Notes under the pieces: model-generated
Told to the model about the DNA's origin: nothing
Database searches by the model: none
Seen by the model: only the letters and a program-made list of their open reading frames with translations
NCBI GenBank assembly: GCA_038400315.1
Contig: CP151667.1
Span: 4,723,174-4,787,173, forward strand
Reading direction: 5' to 3'
Origin: Isosphaeraceae bacterium EP7
GTDB lineage: Bacteria; Planctomycetota; Planctomycetia; Isosphaerales; Isosphaeraceae
Length of the DNA: 64,000 bases
Translations under genes and position numbers: made by a program
In this document: one piece after another, positions 8,645 to 18,601 of the stretch
Numbering within the stretch: position 1 is the first letter of the stretch
How the letters are laid out: each line of letters begins with the position of its first letter

Positions 8645-9502
8645 GTGAGCACCCCTTCCACTCAGAAGCTTCCCCCGCTGGCCCTCGGCGTTTGCAGCTG
8701 GAGCTTGCAGGTCAAGAACATCCCCGAGCTGAAGCGGCTGCTGGACGGCCTCGGCGTCTCGGTCGCCCAGCTCGCCTGCGGCGACCCGCATCACGCGAGC
8801 TGGGACGAAGGTGATGACCTCGCCCAGGCCGCCCTCGCCTCGGGCCTGACCTTCACAGGTGCCATGCTCGGCTTCCCCGGAGAGGATTACACCACCCCGC
8901 AGACGATCAAGGAGACGGGCGGATTCGGCAACCCGGCCGATCGCCCCGAGCGGCTCAACCGGCTTGCCTGGGCGCTGGACCGGACCCGGGCCCTGGGCCT
9001 GACCGACCTGATGCTGCACGCCGGCTTCATCCCCGAGCCCGGCTCGCCCGACCGCGTCGGGATGCTGGAAACCTTGGCCAAGGCCGGGCAGATGGCGGCC
9101 GAGAAGGGGGTGACCCTGGCCTTCGAGACCGGGCAGGAAACAGCCCAGCTCTTGCGCCAGACCCTCGACGATCTCAGGTCGCCCAATATCAAGGTGAACT
9201 TCGATCCCGCGAACATGCTGCTCTACGATATGGGTGATCCGCACAAGGCCGTCGAGCTGCTCGGCCCCGACATCCGTTCGGTGCACGTCAAGGATGCGAT
9301 CCGCCCGTCAGTCCCCGGCCAGTGGGGCCAGGAGGTCCCTCTGGGACAGGGAGAGGTCGACATCCGCAAGTTCGTCAAGACGCTGAAGAAGGTCGGCTAC
9401 ACCGGCGCACTCGTCGTCGAGCGAGAAGTCGGCGACCAGGCAGGACGTCTCAAGGACGTCGCCGATGGGCTAGCCTTCTTGCGTGAGTGCCTGGCCGACT
9501 GA
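8645..9502 (+). CDS. Sugar phosphate isomerase/epimerase (xylose isomerase-like TIM barrel)
   Basis: A 285-residue protein of the AP-endonuclease-2/xylose-isomerase-like TIM-barrel family. Conserved elements are ALGVCSWSL near the N-terminus, LAFETGQE (metal-binding Glu), VNFDPANMLLYDMGDP (metal-binding Asp/Asn), RSVHVKDA (His-Val-Lys) and the C-terminal LVVEREVG (Glu). These are the usual divalent-metal ligands of sugar isomerases and epimerases. It starts at GTG 8645, with AGGTGG six bases upstream. No signal peptide is present, so the protein is cytoplasmic. The substrate cannot be told from sequence, and the gene stands alone between a hairpin and a convergent gene. Confidence 0.85.
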   Translation: MSTPSTQKLPPLALGVCSWSLQVKNIPELKRLLDGLGVSVAQLACGDPHHASWDEGDDLAQAALASGLTFTGAMLGFPGEDYTTPQTIKETGGFGNPADRPERLNRLAWALDRTRALGLTDLMLHAGFIPEPGSPDRVGMLETLAKAGQMAAEKGVTLAFETGQETAQLLRQTLDDLRSPNIKVNFDPANMLLYDMGDPHKAVELLGPDIRSVHVKDAIRPSVPGQWGQEVPLGQGEVDIRKFVKTLKKVGYTGALVVEREVGDQAGRLKDVADGLAFLRECLAD

Positions 9503-9595
9503 GAGGACTTGGCCGAGATTGCGTCGGACACCGCTTCCTCCGGGATCGCGATTTGTCGATCAAATCGTGGTTCCGAGGGGAGGGCGGGGGCGAAA

Positions 9596-10990
9596 TCAGG
9601 TTTTCAGACCCGGGATCGGATCCCAGCCGGTCATCGTCTGGGCGAACTCCCGTGGGAGATTCGGGACGAGCCGTAGCTGGGCGACGTCGAATAATGTATG
9701 CATGATCGTGGAGATTAAATGGCGTGCCGTGACAGGTTCCGAGAGCGGCGCGGAGCCGTCTCGATTGGAGAGGCCGACGATCTGACCGGTCGGCATCCCG
9801 CCCCCGGCCAGGAGCAATGGGCCCAGATTTCCCCAGTGATCGCGGCCCCCCTTGGCGTTGACCCGGGGTGAGCGGCCCATCTCGCCGCAGGCGACCACGA
9901 GGACTTTCTCGTCCAGGCCTCGTGCCTGAAGGTCTTCGAGCAAGGCCGAGAGCGCGTGGTCGAGCGGGGGGCCCATGTAGCGCATCCCCTCTTCCATCGT
10001 CGCGTTGTTGTCGTCGGCGTGCATGTCCCAGACGAAGCTGGTCGTCACCGTGACGAACCCGCAGCCCCGCTCGCACAGGCGGCGGGCCAGCAGCAGGAGC
10101 TTTCCCAGGGCCTTGGCGTTGTCCGCGTAGTTCTTGTGGTTCTTCCAGGTCTTGCTGATGGTATCGGGGAGGAGCAGCGGCGCGGTGTCGTATCGTGACA
10201 CAAGCCGAGGGTCTTCGCGGCTCAGGTCGAAGGCCTCGGCCAGTCCTCCCGTCAGCAGCCGATAGGCCTGGTCCCACATCCCGTCGACCCCTTCGAGCGC
10301 CTGACTTCCTTCCAGGCGACGAGTGAGCCCATCCAGAGCCGTCAGCAGTGAGCGGCGGTCGTCGAGCCGATCGCGCGAGAACGGCAGGCCAAGGTCGCCC
10401 CCCAGACTGGGGGTCTAGGGGGCATCGGCTGAAGAGAGCGGGCCGGTCGCGTTGAACCGGCCGAAGTTCGTCGTGACGTCCTTCGTTGTCGCATCCACGG
10501 CGCGGGGGACGAGCAGAACGTTGGTCGGTAGGCCGGTCTGGGGGTGATTGGGGCCGGCGACCCGCGAGTACACCGAACCGAGATTGGCACCGAAACTGTC
10601 CCGGCCCACGATCGGCTTGAGGTTGTGATCGGCGTCTCCCGGCACATACGACCGGACGATGTTCAACCGATCGGCCAACGCGGCAAGCCGGGGTAGCGAT
10701 TGTCCGAAAGTCACACCAGGAATTCGGGTGGCAAGTTCACCCGTGACGCTCCGGATCCCCGATGGCATCCCCATCTTTGGGTCGAACGTTTCGAACTGGC
10801 TCGGGCCGCCGTGCAGGAACAGGAAAATGACCGACTTTCCCGTGAGCACTCCGGGAATCGTCTCGGCACGAGCCCGCAGTGCGGCCAGGTCCGCGAGAGT
10901 GACCCCACCGGCCCCGAGCGCGACCGAGCCGCCGATGCGCAAGAAATCTCGTCGTGAGTGCCGCGCATCTCGATCGATAAACGAGAGCAT
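9596..10990 (-). pseudogene. DUF1501 family protein interrupted by an in-frame TAG stop
   Basis: Read on the minus strand from ATG 10990, the frame carries a twin-arginine-type start (SRRDFLRIGGSVALGAGG) and typical DUF1501 phrases (LFLHGGPSQFETFDPK). At codon 192 (bases 10415-10417) a TAG stops it. The same frame then stays open to 9596 and continues the family sequence: GGDLGLPFSRDRLDDRRSL, SFVWDMHADDN, VVACGEMGRSPRVN and GGRDHWG. Both halves are in one frame, so a single nonsense change, or two compensating indels in the C/G runs beside it, would explain the break. Full length would be about 464 codons, normal for the family. The gene has no adjacent DUF1549/1553 partner, unlike the intact DUF1501 gene at 54791. 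Confidence 0.85.
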
Positions 10991-11178
10991 GACGAGGCTC
11001 CGCTGCGCCGGCGCCGAGAATCGCGGATGAACGGATTGCCGCCAATCCTCGTAGAACCTTTGTTAACCACAAGTAGAACCGATTGGATCGTCGGACTCTA
11101 CGGCCCGTCACCCTCACAGAGATTTGTAAACGAGGGAGTTTGTGACGACCTCCAGAGAGACCGTTGACTTAAGGCAAG

Positions 11179-11207
11179 CCCCCGGCCGATCGCCGATCGG
11201 CCGGGGG
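11179..11207 (-). terminator. Hairpin downstream of the esterase gene
   Basis: A perfect 12-bp GC-rich stem (11179-11190 with 11196-11207, CCCCCGGCCGAT and complement) around CGCCG lies 10 bases beyond the stop of the minus-strand gene at 11218. A weak T-containing stretch follows in the minus direction. Confidence 0.6.
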
Positions 11208-11217
11208 GCGGATTGGC

Positions 11218-13671
11218 TCAGTCGCCGGAATCGATCCAGCGGGCGAGCGCCTCGGCACCCGGATTTTCGGCCTCAATACGCAAGGCGCCGCGGGAATCGG
11301 CGAGTGTGTAGGCACGCGTCGGCCAGTTCGCGTTGAATTCCTTGCCGGGGCGAACGATCCGCAACTGGGCCGGCGCTGCCAGGGCCGCCGCGGCATGCAA
11401 GCCCCCGAACTGGAGCACACCGGGGAGGTCGAGAGCTGCCGGCACGGGTTTCGTGCCATCGCCGAAATCGAAGCCGTCGAGGTCGATGGCCGTCCGACCA
11501 AGCCCGGGCATCGACGGTAACGCGAGCAGGGCCAGCGGGGCGACGTCGGGGCCCGCGATCAGGTTGACTTCGGTCACATCGGTCCTCGATCCGGCCCACG
11601 CGATCACGGTCGCCAAGTCTTGCATCCGATCGGCGGCGAGCGACTTGTTGTAGGTATTGAAATGGACCACCCCGGGCCTCGTCCGGGACGGTGACGCGTG
11701 GTCGAACGCCTCGCCGATGTAGATCGGGTCGAAGCCGACGACGGTCTGTCCGCATCCGAGCAGGGCTCCGACCGTGGGGTTCCAGGCACCGGCCGCGTCG
11801 ATCAGGCCGGCCTTGCCTTGGCGGTCGAAGACGACGGTGAGACGTCCACTTGGATTCTGCGGCATGAGCATCACGACCGGGATTTCCTCGTCCGGTCCTC
11901 GACCGATGACCGAGTGTCGAACCGAGACGCGGCCGATGTTGGCCTGATGCCGCTCTTTCTCGACGAGTTCGGCAGGTCTTGGGACGACGACTCCGGCGCG
12001 GATTCGATGGGTACGGCTGAGCAGGGCTCGACCGGCTTCCCAACGCTCGGACGAATCGGCGGGCGCCAGAGCTTCGATCTGGCTGGAGAGTTTGGCGGTC
12101 TGCTGGGCTTCGATCTCCGCGGCCGACCTCAGCCCCGCATCGGTTCGACCGTCCGTCGGGAACGTGCGAAGGTCATCGGGACGTTCGAGACTCTGCTCCC
12201 CTTCGAGGGTCGACTTGGCGTCTCGATTCCCCAGTAGCCAGCGGCCGAGGAACGGGTAGACGGCGTTGCGCGAGGTCTGGTTGTAGTTGTGCGGGAAGTC
12301 GAAGACGTCGGCCGAGATCCGGTCGGTGGTGCCGTAGAGTTTGTAGACCTGACGCAAGGTGGGATAGGCCCTGGTCATCGTCTCGGCGGTCCAGTCGCCT
12401 GTGGCCCCGACGAGCTTCAGGGGCCTGGGGGCACAGAGGGCAGCGAACTCGACGTTATCGGTGTCGTGTCGCAGACCCGCGGCATTCTCGCAGACGCAGC
12501 CCCCCTGGAAGGTGGCCGAGACCATGACCACCGGTGCCGAGACCTTGATGCGTTGATCGAGGGCCGTCAGCAGGAACGTCTGCGTCCCGCCGCCCGATTC
12601 CCCGGTGCAGCCGATCCGAGCAGGGTCCACGTCGTCAAGGCTCGAGATCCAGTCCAGGGCCCGGATGCTGTTCCAGGTCTGCATGGTCGCCAGGCTGAGG
12701 CCCCAGCGCGTCAGGTGGTCGTTGGAAAACTCGTGGCCGAACGGCTTGCTATCGATGTATCCGACCATGTCATAGGAGAAGACGACCGCACCCAGTTTCG
12801 CGAGCCTGATGCACCGAGACTGCGTCATCTCGCCCACCCGACCCTCCGGTCCATGCCCGTGAGGGCAGAGAATCGCCGGGCGACGCGAGGTGCTGCCAGC
12901 GGGACGATACAGGTTGCCCGAGAGCAAGAACCCCGGCAGAGTCTCCAGCACAACCTTCTCGATCGTATATCCCTCCCGTTCCACCCGCCCGAACACACGC
13001 GGCTTCAGAGGGGTCTTCGGGGGCTCGGGCAACAGGCCGAGCGTGACGCGAAGCTGGTCTCGTACAGCCTCGGCTCGATCGCTCCATTCCCGGACCGAGT
13101 TCGGCACCTTGAAGTCGGTACCCAGCTGATTGGTCAGCGAAACGGACCTGCGGATATCGGACGCAGGAGCGTCGGTCTCCAACCGGCCGCGTAGGATCTC
13201 GGTCGCCGGGCCGGGGTTATAGTCCGGATCGGTGCTCAGCGCGATCAGGGCGGGCAACGCCGGGCCGTGCTCGACTTTGACCTTGGGGAGAGCCGCCGCG
13301 GGGACGGACGAGGAAGTCGGGTCGGGCGACGGTGGGCCTTCCACGCGGAATTTCGCGGGCGAGGCCCCGCCGATTGACGCCTCGCCGGCGACCAGCCAAC
13401 GCATCGAGGAGCCTTCGCCGACGGCCTCGGCGGAGAGCCTCACGGCGGACCCATCGGCCGTCGCCTTCCAGGTCCGATTCTCGGGCGTCCAGACCTTGAT
13501 CGTGTAGACGGCCGGGCCGGGGAGGGCGATCCCATCGGTGAGTCGGTCGAAGTCTGAGGCCGCGAAGATTGCGGAATGGGCAGGCGTCTCGGCGGCCTGA
13601 AGGCCCGAGGACCCGGCAAGCGCGAAGGCGAGACAAGACAGGGCAGTGCCCCAGCGGCGGCATTTCTTCAT
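11218..13671 (-). CDS. Secreted acetylxylan esterase-like alpha/beta hydrolase with a second, degenerate hydrolase domain
   Basis: An 817-residue secreted protein. ATG 13671 was chosen because GGAGGA lies just upstream and the signal peptide (MKKCRRWGTALSCLAFALAG, then LQAAE) begins there. Residues ~150-480 form an acetylxylan-esterase/dienelactone-hydrolase-like domain: ILCPHGHGPEGR, SYDMVGY, the nucleophile elbow GCTGESGGGTQT (Ser near residue 356) and FQGGCVCENAAGLR, a phrase typical of planctomycete members. The C-terminal ~320 residues resemble a second alpha/beta hydrolase, but the position of the nucleophile elbow reads NLIAGPDVAPLALLA without Ser, so this half is probably non-catalytic. 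Deacetylation of polysaccharides or sulfated glycans is a plausible role, but no substrate evidence is present. Confidence 0.85.
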   Translation of the reverse strand: MKKCRRWGTALSCLAFALAGSSGLQAAETPAHSAIFAASDFDRLTDGIALPGPAVYTIKVWTPENRTWKATADGSAVRLSAEAVGEGSSMRWLVAGEASIGGASPAKFRVEGPPSPDPTSSSVPAAALPKVKVEHGPALPALIALSTDPDYNPGPATEILRGRLETDAPASDIRRSVSLTNQLGTDFKVPNSVREWSDRAEAVRDQLRVTLGLLPEPPKTPLKPRVFGRVEREGYTIEKVVLETLPGFLLSGNLYRPAGSTSRRPAILCPHGHGPEGRVGEMTQSRCIRLAKLGAVVFSYDMVGYIDSKPFGHEFSNDHLTRWGLSLATMQTWNSIRALDWISSLDDVDPARIGCTGESGGGTQTFLLTALDQRIKVSAPVVMVSATFQGGCVCENAAGLRHDTDNVEFAALCAPRPLKLVGATGDWTAETMTRAYPTLRQVYKLYGTTDRISADVFDFPHNYNQTSRNAVYPFLGRWLLGNRDAKSTLEGEQSLERPDDLRTFPTDGRTDAGLRSAAEIEAQQTAKLSSQIEALAPADSSERWEAGRALLSRTHRIRAGVVVPRPAELVEKERHQANIGRVSVRHSVIGRGPDEEIPVVMLMPQNPSGRLTVVFDRQGKAGLIDAAGAWNPTVGALLGCGQTVVGFDPIYIGEAFDHASPSRTRPGVVHFNTYNKSLAADRMQDLATVIAWAGSRTDVTEVNLIAGPDVAPLALLALPSMPGLGRTAIDLDGFDFGDGTKPVPAALDLPGVLQFGGLHAAAALAAPAQLRIVRPGKEFNANWPTRAYTLADSRGALRIEAENPGAEALARWIDSGD

Positions 13672-13930
13672 GGTGCGGCTCCTCCGTTCTGACATCTGGG
13701 CCCGGGGTTTCGTCGGGTCGCCCCTTGTCCCTCGCCCGCGGGGGATGGTATGACGGACCATCCCGGATTGCGAGCCAATTCCTCCCGCACGGCCGGTTTG
13801 CGTCGCTCACAGCGGCGCCGTCGCGGATCTTGGGCGGGGCGTCTCCCCTGGTTTCGCCTCCCTCTCGGCATTTCTTGCCCGTCCAGCCATCGTCATCCGC
13901 GATCAAATTCAACTCCGCGGGAGCCTCCCG

Positions 13931-16900
13931 ATGCCGCGCCCACCCGTGCGTCGTCCCTTGCTTCGTCTGGCCGTTTCCGCAGCCGCGGTGGCCGCGCTGA
14001 CCGTCGCGATCGCCCCCGCTCTCCCCTCGGCGGACCTGCGGCCCGACTACAAGCCGGCCGCTTATGCGATCCGCGGTGCGACGATCGTCCCGGTCGAGGG
14101 GCTGACGATCAAGGACGGCACGGTCATCGTCCGCGACGGCGTCATCGAGGCCGTCGGGCCCGCAGCCGAGGTGGACATCCCGTACGACGCCGAGGTGATC
14201 GAGGCCAAAGGGAACTACGTCTATCCGGGATTCATCGACCTCTATTCGACCCTCGGCCAGACAAACGCCGCGACACGATCACAGACGGGCGCCGGCAGAA
14301 CCGTCCCGTATGTCGACTTCGCCCTCCCGCGCACCCCGACCGACAACCGCAATGGGCTGACCCCGGAATATCAGGTCGCCGCCGGTCTCGAGCTGACCGA
14401 TTCGGCCGCCGAGGAACATCGCCGACAGGGCTTCACCGGCCTGCTCATCGCACCCGGGGGCGCCATCGCCGCAGGCCAGAGCGCCCTGGCCGGCACGAGC
14501 GCCCTGCCCAGGCGCGAGACCATCATCCGGTCGCCCGTTGCGCTCCATATCGCCCTTCGCAGTCCCTCGGGCTCCGGACTGGGGGACGATGACGGCGACG
14601 GCCACGACCATTCCCATCAGGCCATGGCCACCGACACTCCCCGGCCCGCGACCGATCCCGGGCCGACTCAGGCATCCCCCCCGCCGGCAACCCCGCCGCC
14701 CTCGCCCACGCCGGTCCCGACTCCCGCCCCGGCTCCGAATGTCCGAAGGGGACCGGGGGGCGGCGGCCCGATCTATCCCACATCGTTGATGGGCGTCGTC
14801 TCGCACCTCAGGCAGGCGATGCTCGACGCCGAGCACAACGGGGCCTTGCATGCGTATTATGCGGAAAAAGGGGGGCCGAGGCCGCCCGTCGACCCCGCGC
14901 TCGATTCGCTCCTGGCCGCCAGGCACAAGTCCCTGCCGGTCTGGTGGGAGGCCAATACCCGCGACGAAATCCTCAGGGCGCTGGACCTCGCCGAGGAGTT
15001 CGGAACCACGGCGGTCATCGTCGGAGGCCGCGAGGCCGGTAAGGTGGCCGGTCGACTCAAGGCGTGTGACGTCCCGGTCGTCCTCAGGATCGACTTCCCC
15101 GACGAGCCCAAGGTCCCGACGGCCGCCGAATATGCCCGCAAGACATCTGAGGAGCGTGAAGACCCCTTGGCCGTACTGAGCGACCGGGCCCGGCTCTGGA
15201 AAGAACGAGTCGCCACGGCGTCCGAGCTGCACAAGGCGGGCGTCCGCTTCGCCATCTCCGGTGATGGCCTTGCCAAGTTCGAGACGATCCATGCGCAGGT
15301 CCGGAAGCTGATCGCCGCGGGACTTCCCACCGATGCCGCGGTCGCCGCCCTGACCCGCAACGCCGCGTCGATCGCCGGCCTTTCGAAGCGGCTCGGAACG
15401 GTCGAGTGCGGCAAGCTCGGTCAGCTCGTCGTGCTCACCGCCGAGTACGGCGACGAGAAAGCCAAGGCCCGATATGTCCTGGCGGATGGTCTGAAATTCG
15501 ATCTGGAGAAGGGGGCCGTCGCCGCGAAAAAAAGTTCGGGAGATCGAGGGCCGGTCGCCGGTAAGGCAGTAGCAGTAACGCCCACGCCCGCCGGCGAGCC
15601 AGTCGTCGCAGAGGCGAAGACGAAGGATGATGCCAGGCCCAAGGCGCTCGCGGCCAAGGAAGCAAGTGACCAGGCCAAGGATGCACCGAAGGTCCCCGAG
15701 GCCGGTCCCAAGGCAGAGACAGGGAAGGACTCGGAAAAGGCTAGGCCCGAACGATCGGGGATCGAGGAGGCCGCGCGGGCCCCGAAGCTCGCGGCCACCG
15801 ATTACGCGACCGAGTTCGACGCCCGGCGCAAGCCGACCCTGAAGACCGGCGGCGACGTCTTCATCCAGAATGCCACGATCCTGACCGTCACCAAGGGAAC
15901 AATCCCCAAGGGGGCGATCCTCATTCGCGGAGGGAAGATCGCCGCCGTCGGCACCAACCTCCAGCCTCCCGATGGGATCATGGTCCTGGATGCGAACGGG
16001 CTCGTCGCGATGCCCGGGATCATCGACACGCATTCGCACATGGCGATCGCCGGCGGCGTCAATGAGATGAGCCTGTCGATCGTCCCCGAGGTCCGCGTCA
16101 AGGACGTGATCCGGGGTGACGACCCGACGATCTACCGGGCCCTCGCAGGCGGGACGACCACGGCCAGGCTGCTCCACGGCTCGGCCAACGCGATCGGCGG
16201 CCAGGACGCGGTGATCAAGCTGAAGTTCGGCTCGCCCGCGCGAGACCTGCTGCTGAAGGACGGGCCGCAGGGGGTCAAGTTCGCCCTCGGCGAGAATGTC
16301 ACCCGCCGGGTCGGCCGGTTCCCCAATACCAGGATGGGGGTCGAGGCCGCCATCGAGCGGGCGTTCCTGGAAGGCAAGGCCTATCGCGAGACCTGGAAGG
16401 CCTACGAGGCGGCTCGCGTCGCTGGCAAAGCAATCGCCCCGCCGCGTCGCGACCTACGGCTCGATGCCCTCTCCGGGATCGTCGACGGCTCGATCCAGAT
16501 CCATAGCCACTGCTACCGGAGCGACGAGATCCTGATGCTCCTCCGCGTCGCCGAGCGTCATGGCATCAAGGTAAAATCGCTCCAGCATGTGCTGGAAGGC
16601 TACAAGGTCGCCGCCGAGATCGCCGCCCATGGCGCCAGCGCCTCAACCTTCTCCGACTGGTGGGCCTACAAGGTCGAGGCCTACGACGCCATCCCCTACA
16701 ACGCCTCCCTCCTGACGCAGGCGGGCGTCTCCGTCAGCATCAAGAGCGACAGCGACGAGCTGGTCCGGCACCTCTACCTGGAGGCGGCCAAGATGGTCCG
16801 CTACGGCGGGGTGTCCGAGACCGAGGCCCTCGCGATGATCACGATCAATCCGGCCCGCGAGCTGGGCCTCGACAGCCGGATCGGGTCGATCGAGCCGGGC

Positions 16901-18484
16901 AAGGACGCCGACATGGCATTGTTCAATGCCCACCCGCTCGACAGCTTCGCCCGCTGCGAGCTGGCCCTCATCGACGGAGAAGTCCGGTTCCAGCGGGTGC
17001 CGGGTGATTCCAGGACCTTGCCGGCCCCCAGGCCCGGGGATCATTCGAGGATGCCATCCGCGGTCAATGCAGGCCAGGGCGAGCTCGTCCTCTCCTGGCC
17101 GACCGACTTGCGGGGCAAGTTTGCCCTGACCCATACGACGATCCAGACGGCGGCCGGCGAGCCAATCGACGACGGCACGATCGTCGTCGACGACGGCACG
17201 ATCGTCGCGGTCGGAGGCCCTGAGACAGCGGTGCCTGCCGGATTCCGGGCGCTCGATCTCAAGGGCCTGACGACCTGGCCTGGCCTGATCGACGCCGGCA
17301 GCTCGGTCGGCCTGACCGAGATCGGCAGCCTCAACGAGACGCACGACTACGCCGATTCCGCCCAGTTCCAGCCCGAACTGCGGTCGGGAGTCGCCCTGCA
17401 TCCCGACAGCGAGCTCATTCCCGTCACTCGCGCCGCCGGCGTGCTCGCCAGCTACGCCCAGCCGAGCGGAGGCAGTATCTCGGGACAGGGATGTGTTTTC
17501 CAGCTCGACGGCTGGGTCCCTTCCGAACTCATCCTGCGCGATCGGGTGGCGCTGAACATCAGCATCCCCGCCTACACCCCGATCAATCCCGACGCCCCCG
17601 CTCGCGCCATCGCCGGTCCGGGCGGATCGGCAAACCCGGAAGAGGCGAAGCGTCGTCGTCAGGAGCGGATCGACGCGATCAAGGAACAGTTCCGCGAGGC
17701 ACTCGCCTATGACAAGGTCGTGGCCGGTGCGCTCGCTCACAAGGCAGCCCCCCCGACGCCCGACCCGAGGCTCGAAGCCCTGGTCCCCTATGCGAAGGGG
17801 GAGAAGCTTGTCCTGATCGGCGCGAACCATCGAGTTGAGATCCTCGACGCCATCAAACTCGCCAGGGACCTGAAGCTGAAGGCGGCCATCTCCGGCGGCG
17901 AGGAAGCCTGGAAGGTTGTCGACGCGATCAAGGAGTCGGGCCTCCCCGTGATCCTGGCCGGGACGCTGCGGATTCCCGGCGAGGAGTCCGACCCCTACGA
18001 CTCGGCCTACGCCTCGGCGGCCGAGCTTCAGAAGGCAGGAATCCCGTTCGCCATCCGTTCGACCAGCAGGGGAGCCGATCAGGCCACCTCGTCCAGGAAT
18101 CTCCCCTTCGAAGCCGCGACCGCCGTTGCCTATGGATTGACCCCCGAGCAGGCAATGCGGGCCCTGACCGTCGGGCCGGCCAGCATCCTGGGCGTTGGCG
18201 ACCTGATCGGGTCGATCGAGGTCGGCAAGCGGGCGAACCTCGTGATCACGGACGGTCACATCCTTCAGCCAACCAGCCAGGTCAAGGCGATCGTGGTCGG
18301 CGGCGCGGCGATGGCTCCGCCGACGAGCCGTCATACCCAGCTCTACGGTAAATACAGGGGACGCCTCGACGCCGTCCAGGCCGGCAGGGCTCCGCTCGGC
18401 CTGGATCGCCCGGATCCGGTCAAAGATGCCCCCACCTCTCCGGAGACGAACGCAGTCGCCCCGACGCCCGCGGAGCGACAGTGA
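13931..18484 (+). CDS. Giant exported protein with three amidohydrolase-like domains
   Basis: A 1517-residue protein with an N-terminal signal-like segment (LLRLAVSAAAVAALTVAIA). Three copies of the amidohydrolase entry sequence can be read: AIRGATIVPVEG...YPGFIDLYS (residues ~47-105), FIQNATILTVTKG...MPGIIDTHSHM (~643-702) and LTHTTIQTAAGEP...WPGLIDAGS (~1065-1120). Only the middle copy keeps the metal-binding HxH (THSHM). The first and third have lost it. Low-complexity linkers separate them: a Pro-rich stretch (~residues 240-272) and an Ala/Lys/Glu/Pro stretch (~540-625). Imidazolonepropionase-like amidohydrolases hydrolyse C-N bonds in cyclic or peptide-like substrates; the substrate here is unknown. 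ATG 13931 follows GGGAG. The gene diverges from the esterase at 13671, and sppA begins 117 bases downstream. Confidence 0.88.
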   Translation: MPRPPVRRPLLRLAVSAAAVAALTVAIAPALPSADLRPDYKPAAYAIRGATIVPVEGLTIKDGTVIVRDGVIEAVGPAAEVDIPYDAEVIEAKGNYVYPGFIDLYSTLGQTNAATRSQTGAGRTVPYVDFALPRTPTDNRNGLTPEYQVAAGLELTDSAAEEHRRQGFTGLLIAPGGAIAAGQSALAGTSALPRRETIIRSPVALHIALRSPSGSGLGDDDGDGHDHSHQAMATDTPRPATDPGPTQASPPPATPPPSPTPVPTPAPAPNVRRGPGGGGPIYPTSLMGVVSHLRQAMLDAEHNGALHAYYAEKGGPRPPVDPALDSLLAARHKSLPVWWEANTRDEILRALDLAEEFGTTAVIVGGREAGKVAGRLKACDVPVVLRIDFPDEPKVPTAAEYARKTSEEREDPLAVLSDRARLWKERVATASELHKAGVRFAISGDGLAKFETIHAQVRKLIAAGLPTDAAVAALTRNAASIAGLSKRLGTVECGKLGQLVVLTAEYGDEKAKARYVLADGLKFDLEKGAVAAKKSSGDRGPVAGKAVAVTPTPAGEPVVAEAKTKDDARPKALAAKEASDQAKDAPKVPEAGPKAETGKDSEKARPERSGIEEAARAPKLAATDYATEFDARRKPTLKTGGDVFIQNATILTVTKGTIPKGAILIRGGKIAAVGTNLQPPDGIMVLDANGLVAMPGIIDTHSHMAIAGGVNEMSLSIVPEVRVKDVIRGDDPTIYRALAGGTTTARLLHGSANAIGGQDAVIKLKFGSPARDLLLKDGPQGVKFALGENVTRRVGRFPNTRMGVEAAIERAFLEGKAYRETWKAYEAARVAGKAIAPPRRDLRLDALSGIVDGSIQIHSHCYRSDEILMLLRVAERHGIKVKSLQHVLEGYKVAAEIAAHGASASTFSDWWAYKVEAYDAIPYNASLLTQAGVSVSIKSDSDELVRHLYLEAAKMVRYGGVSETEALAMITINPARELGLDSRIGSIEPGKDADMALFNAHPLDSFARCELALIDGEVRFQRVPGDSRTLPAPRPGDHSRMPSAVNAGQGELVLSWPTDLRGKFALTHTTIQTAAGEPIDDGTIVVDDGTIVAVGGPETAVPAGFRALDLKGLTTWPGLIDAGSSVGLTEIGSLNETHDYADSAQFQPELRSGVALHPDSELIPVTRAAGVLASYAQPSGGSISGQGCVFQLDGWVPSELILRDRVALNISIPAYTPINPDAPARAIAGPGGSANPEEAKRRRQERIDAIKEQFREALAYDKVVAGALAHKAAPPTPDPRLEALVPYAKGEKLVLIGANHRVEILDAIKLARDLKLKAAISGGEEAWKVVDAIKESGLPVILAGTLRIPGEESDPYDSAYASAAELQKAGIPFAIRSTSRGADQATSSRNLPFEAATAVAYGLTPEQAMRALTVGPASILGVGDLIGSIEVGKRANLVITDGHILQPTSQVKAIVVGGAAMAPPTSRHTQLYGKYRGRLDAVQAGRAPLGLDRPDPVKDAPTSPETNAVAPTPAERQ

Positions 18485-18601
18485 TCCCGGCCCTTACGCC
18501 GCCCGTCTTCTCGCGTCGATTGAGCCCGGAGGCCTGGGGGCTTACAATTGCCGGGCAGGACGAAGCCACGCAGTGAGAGATCCGCCTTCGAGAATGGTCC
18601 C

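Noticed and set aside
10415-10417. Possible programmed read-through or pyrrolysine at the DUF1501 TAG
   Set aside because: TAG is used as a normal stop here (for example at the end of the DUF885 gene), no pyl genes are in the window, and DUF1501 proteins have no known special residue at this site.
14279-18334. Two long minus-strand frames inside the triple amidohydrolase gene
   Set aside because: They mirror the coding strand, are rich in Arg, Gly and Asp, and have no recognisable domains, while the plus frame has three.
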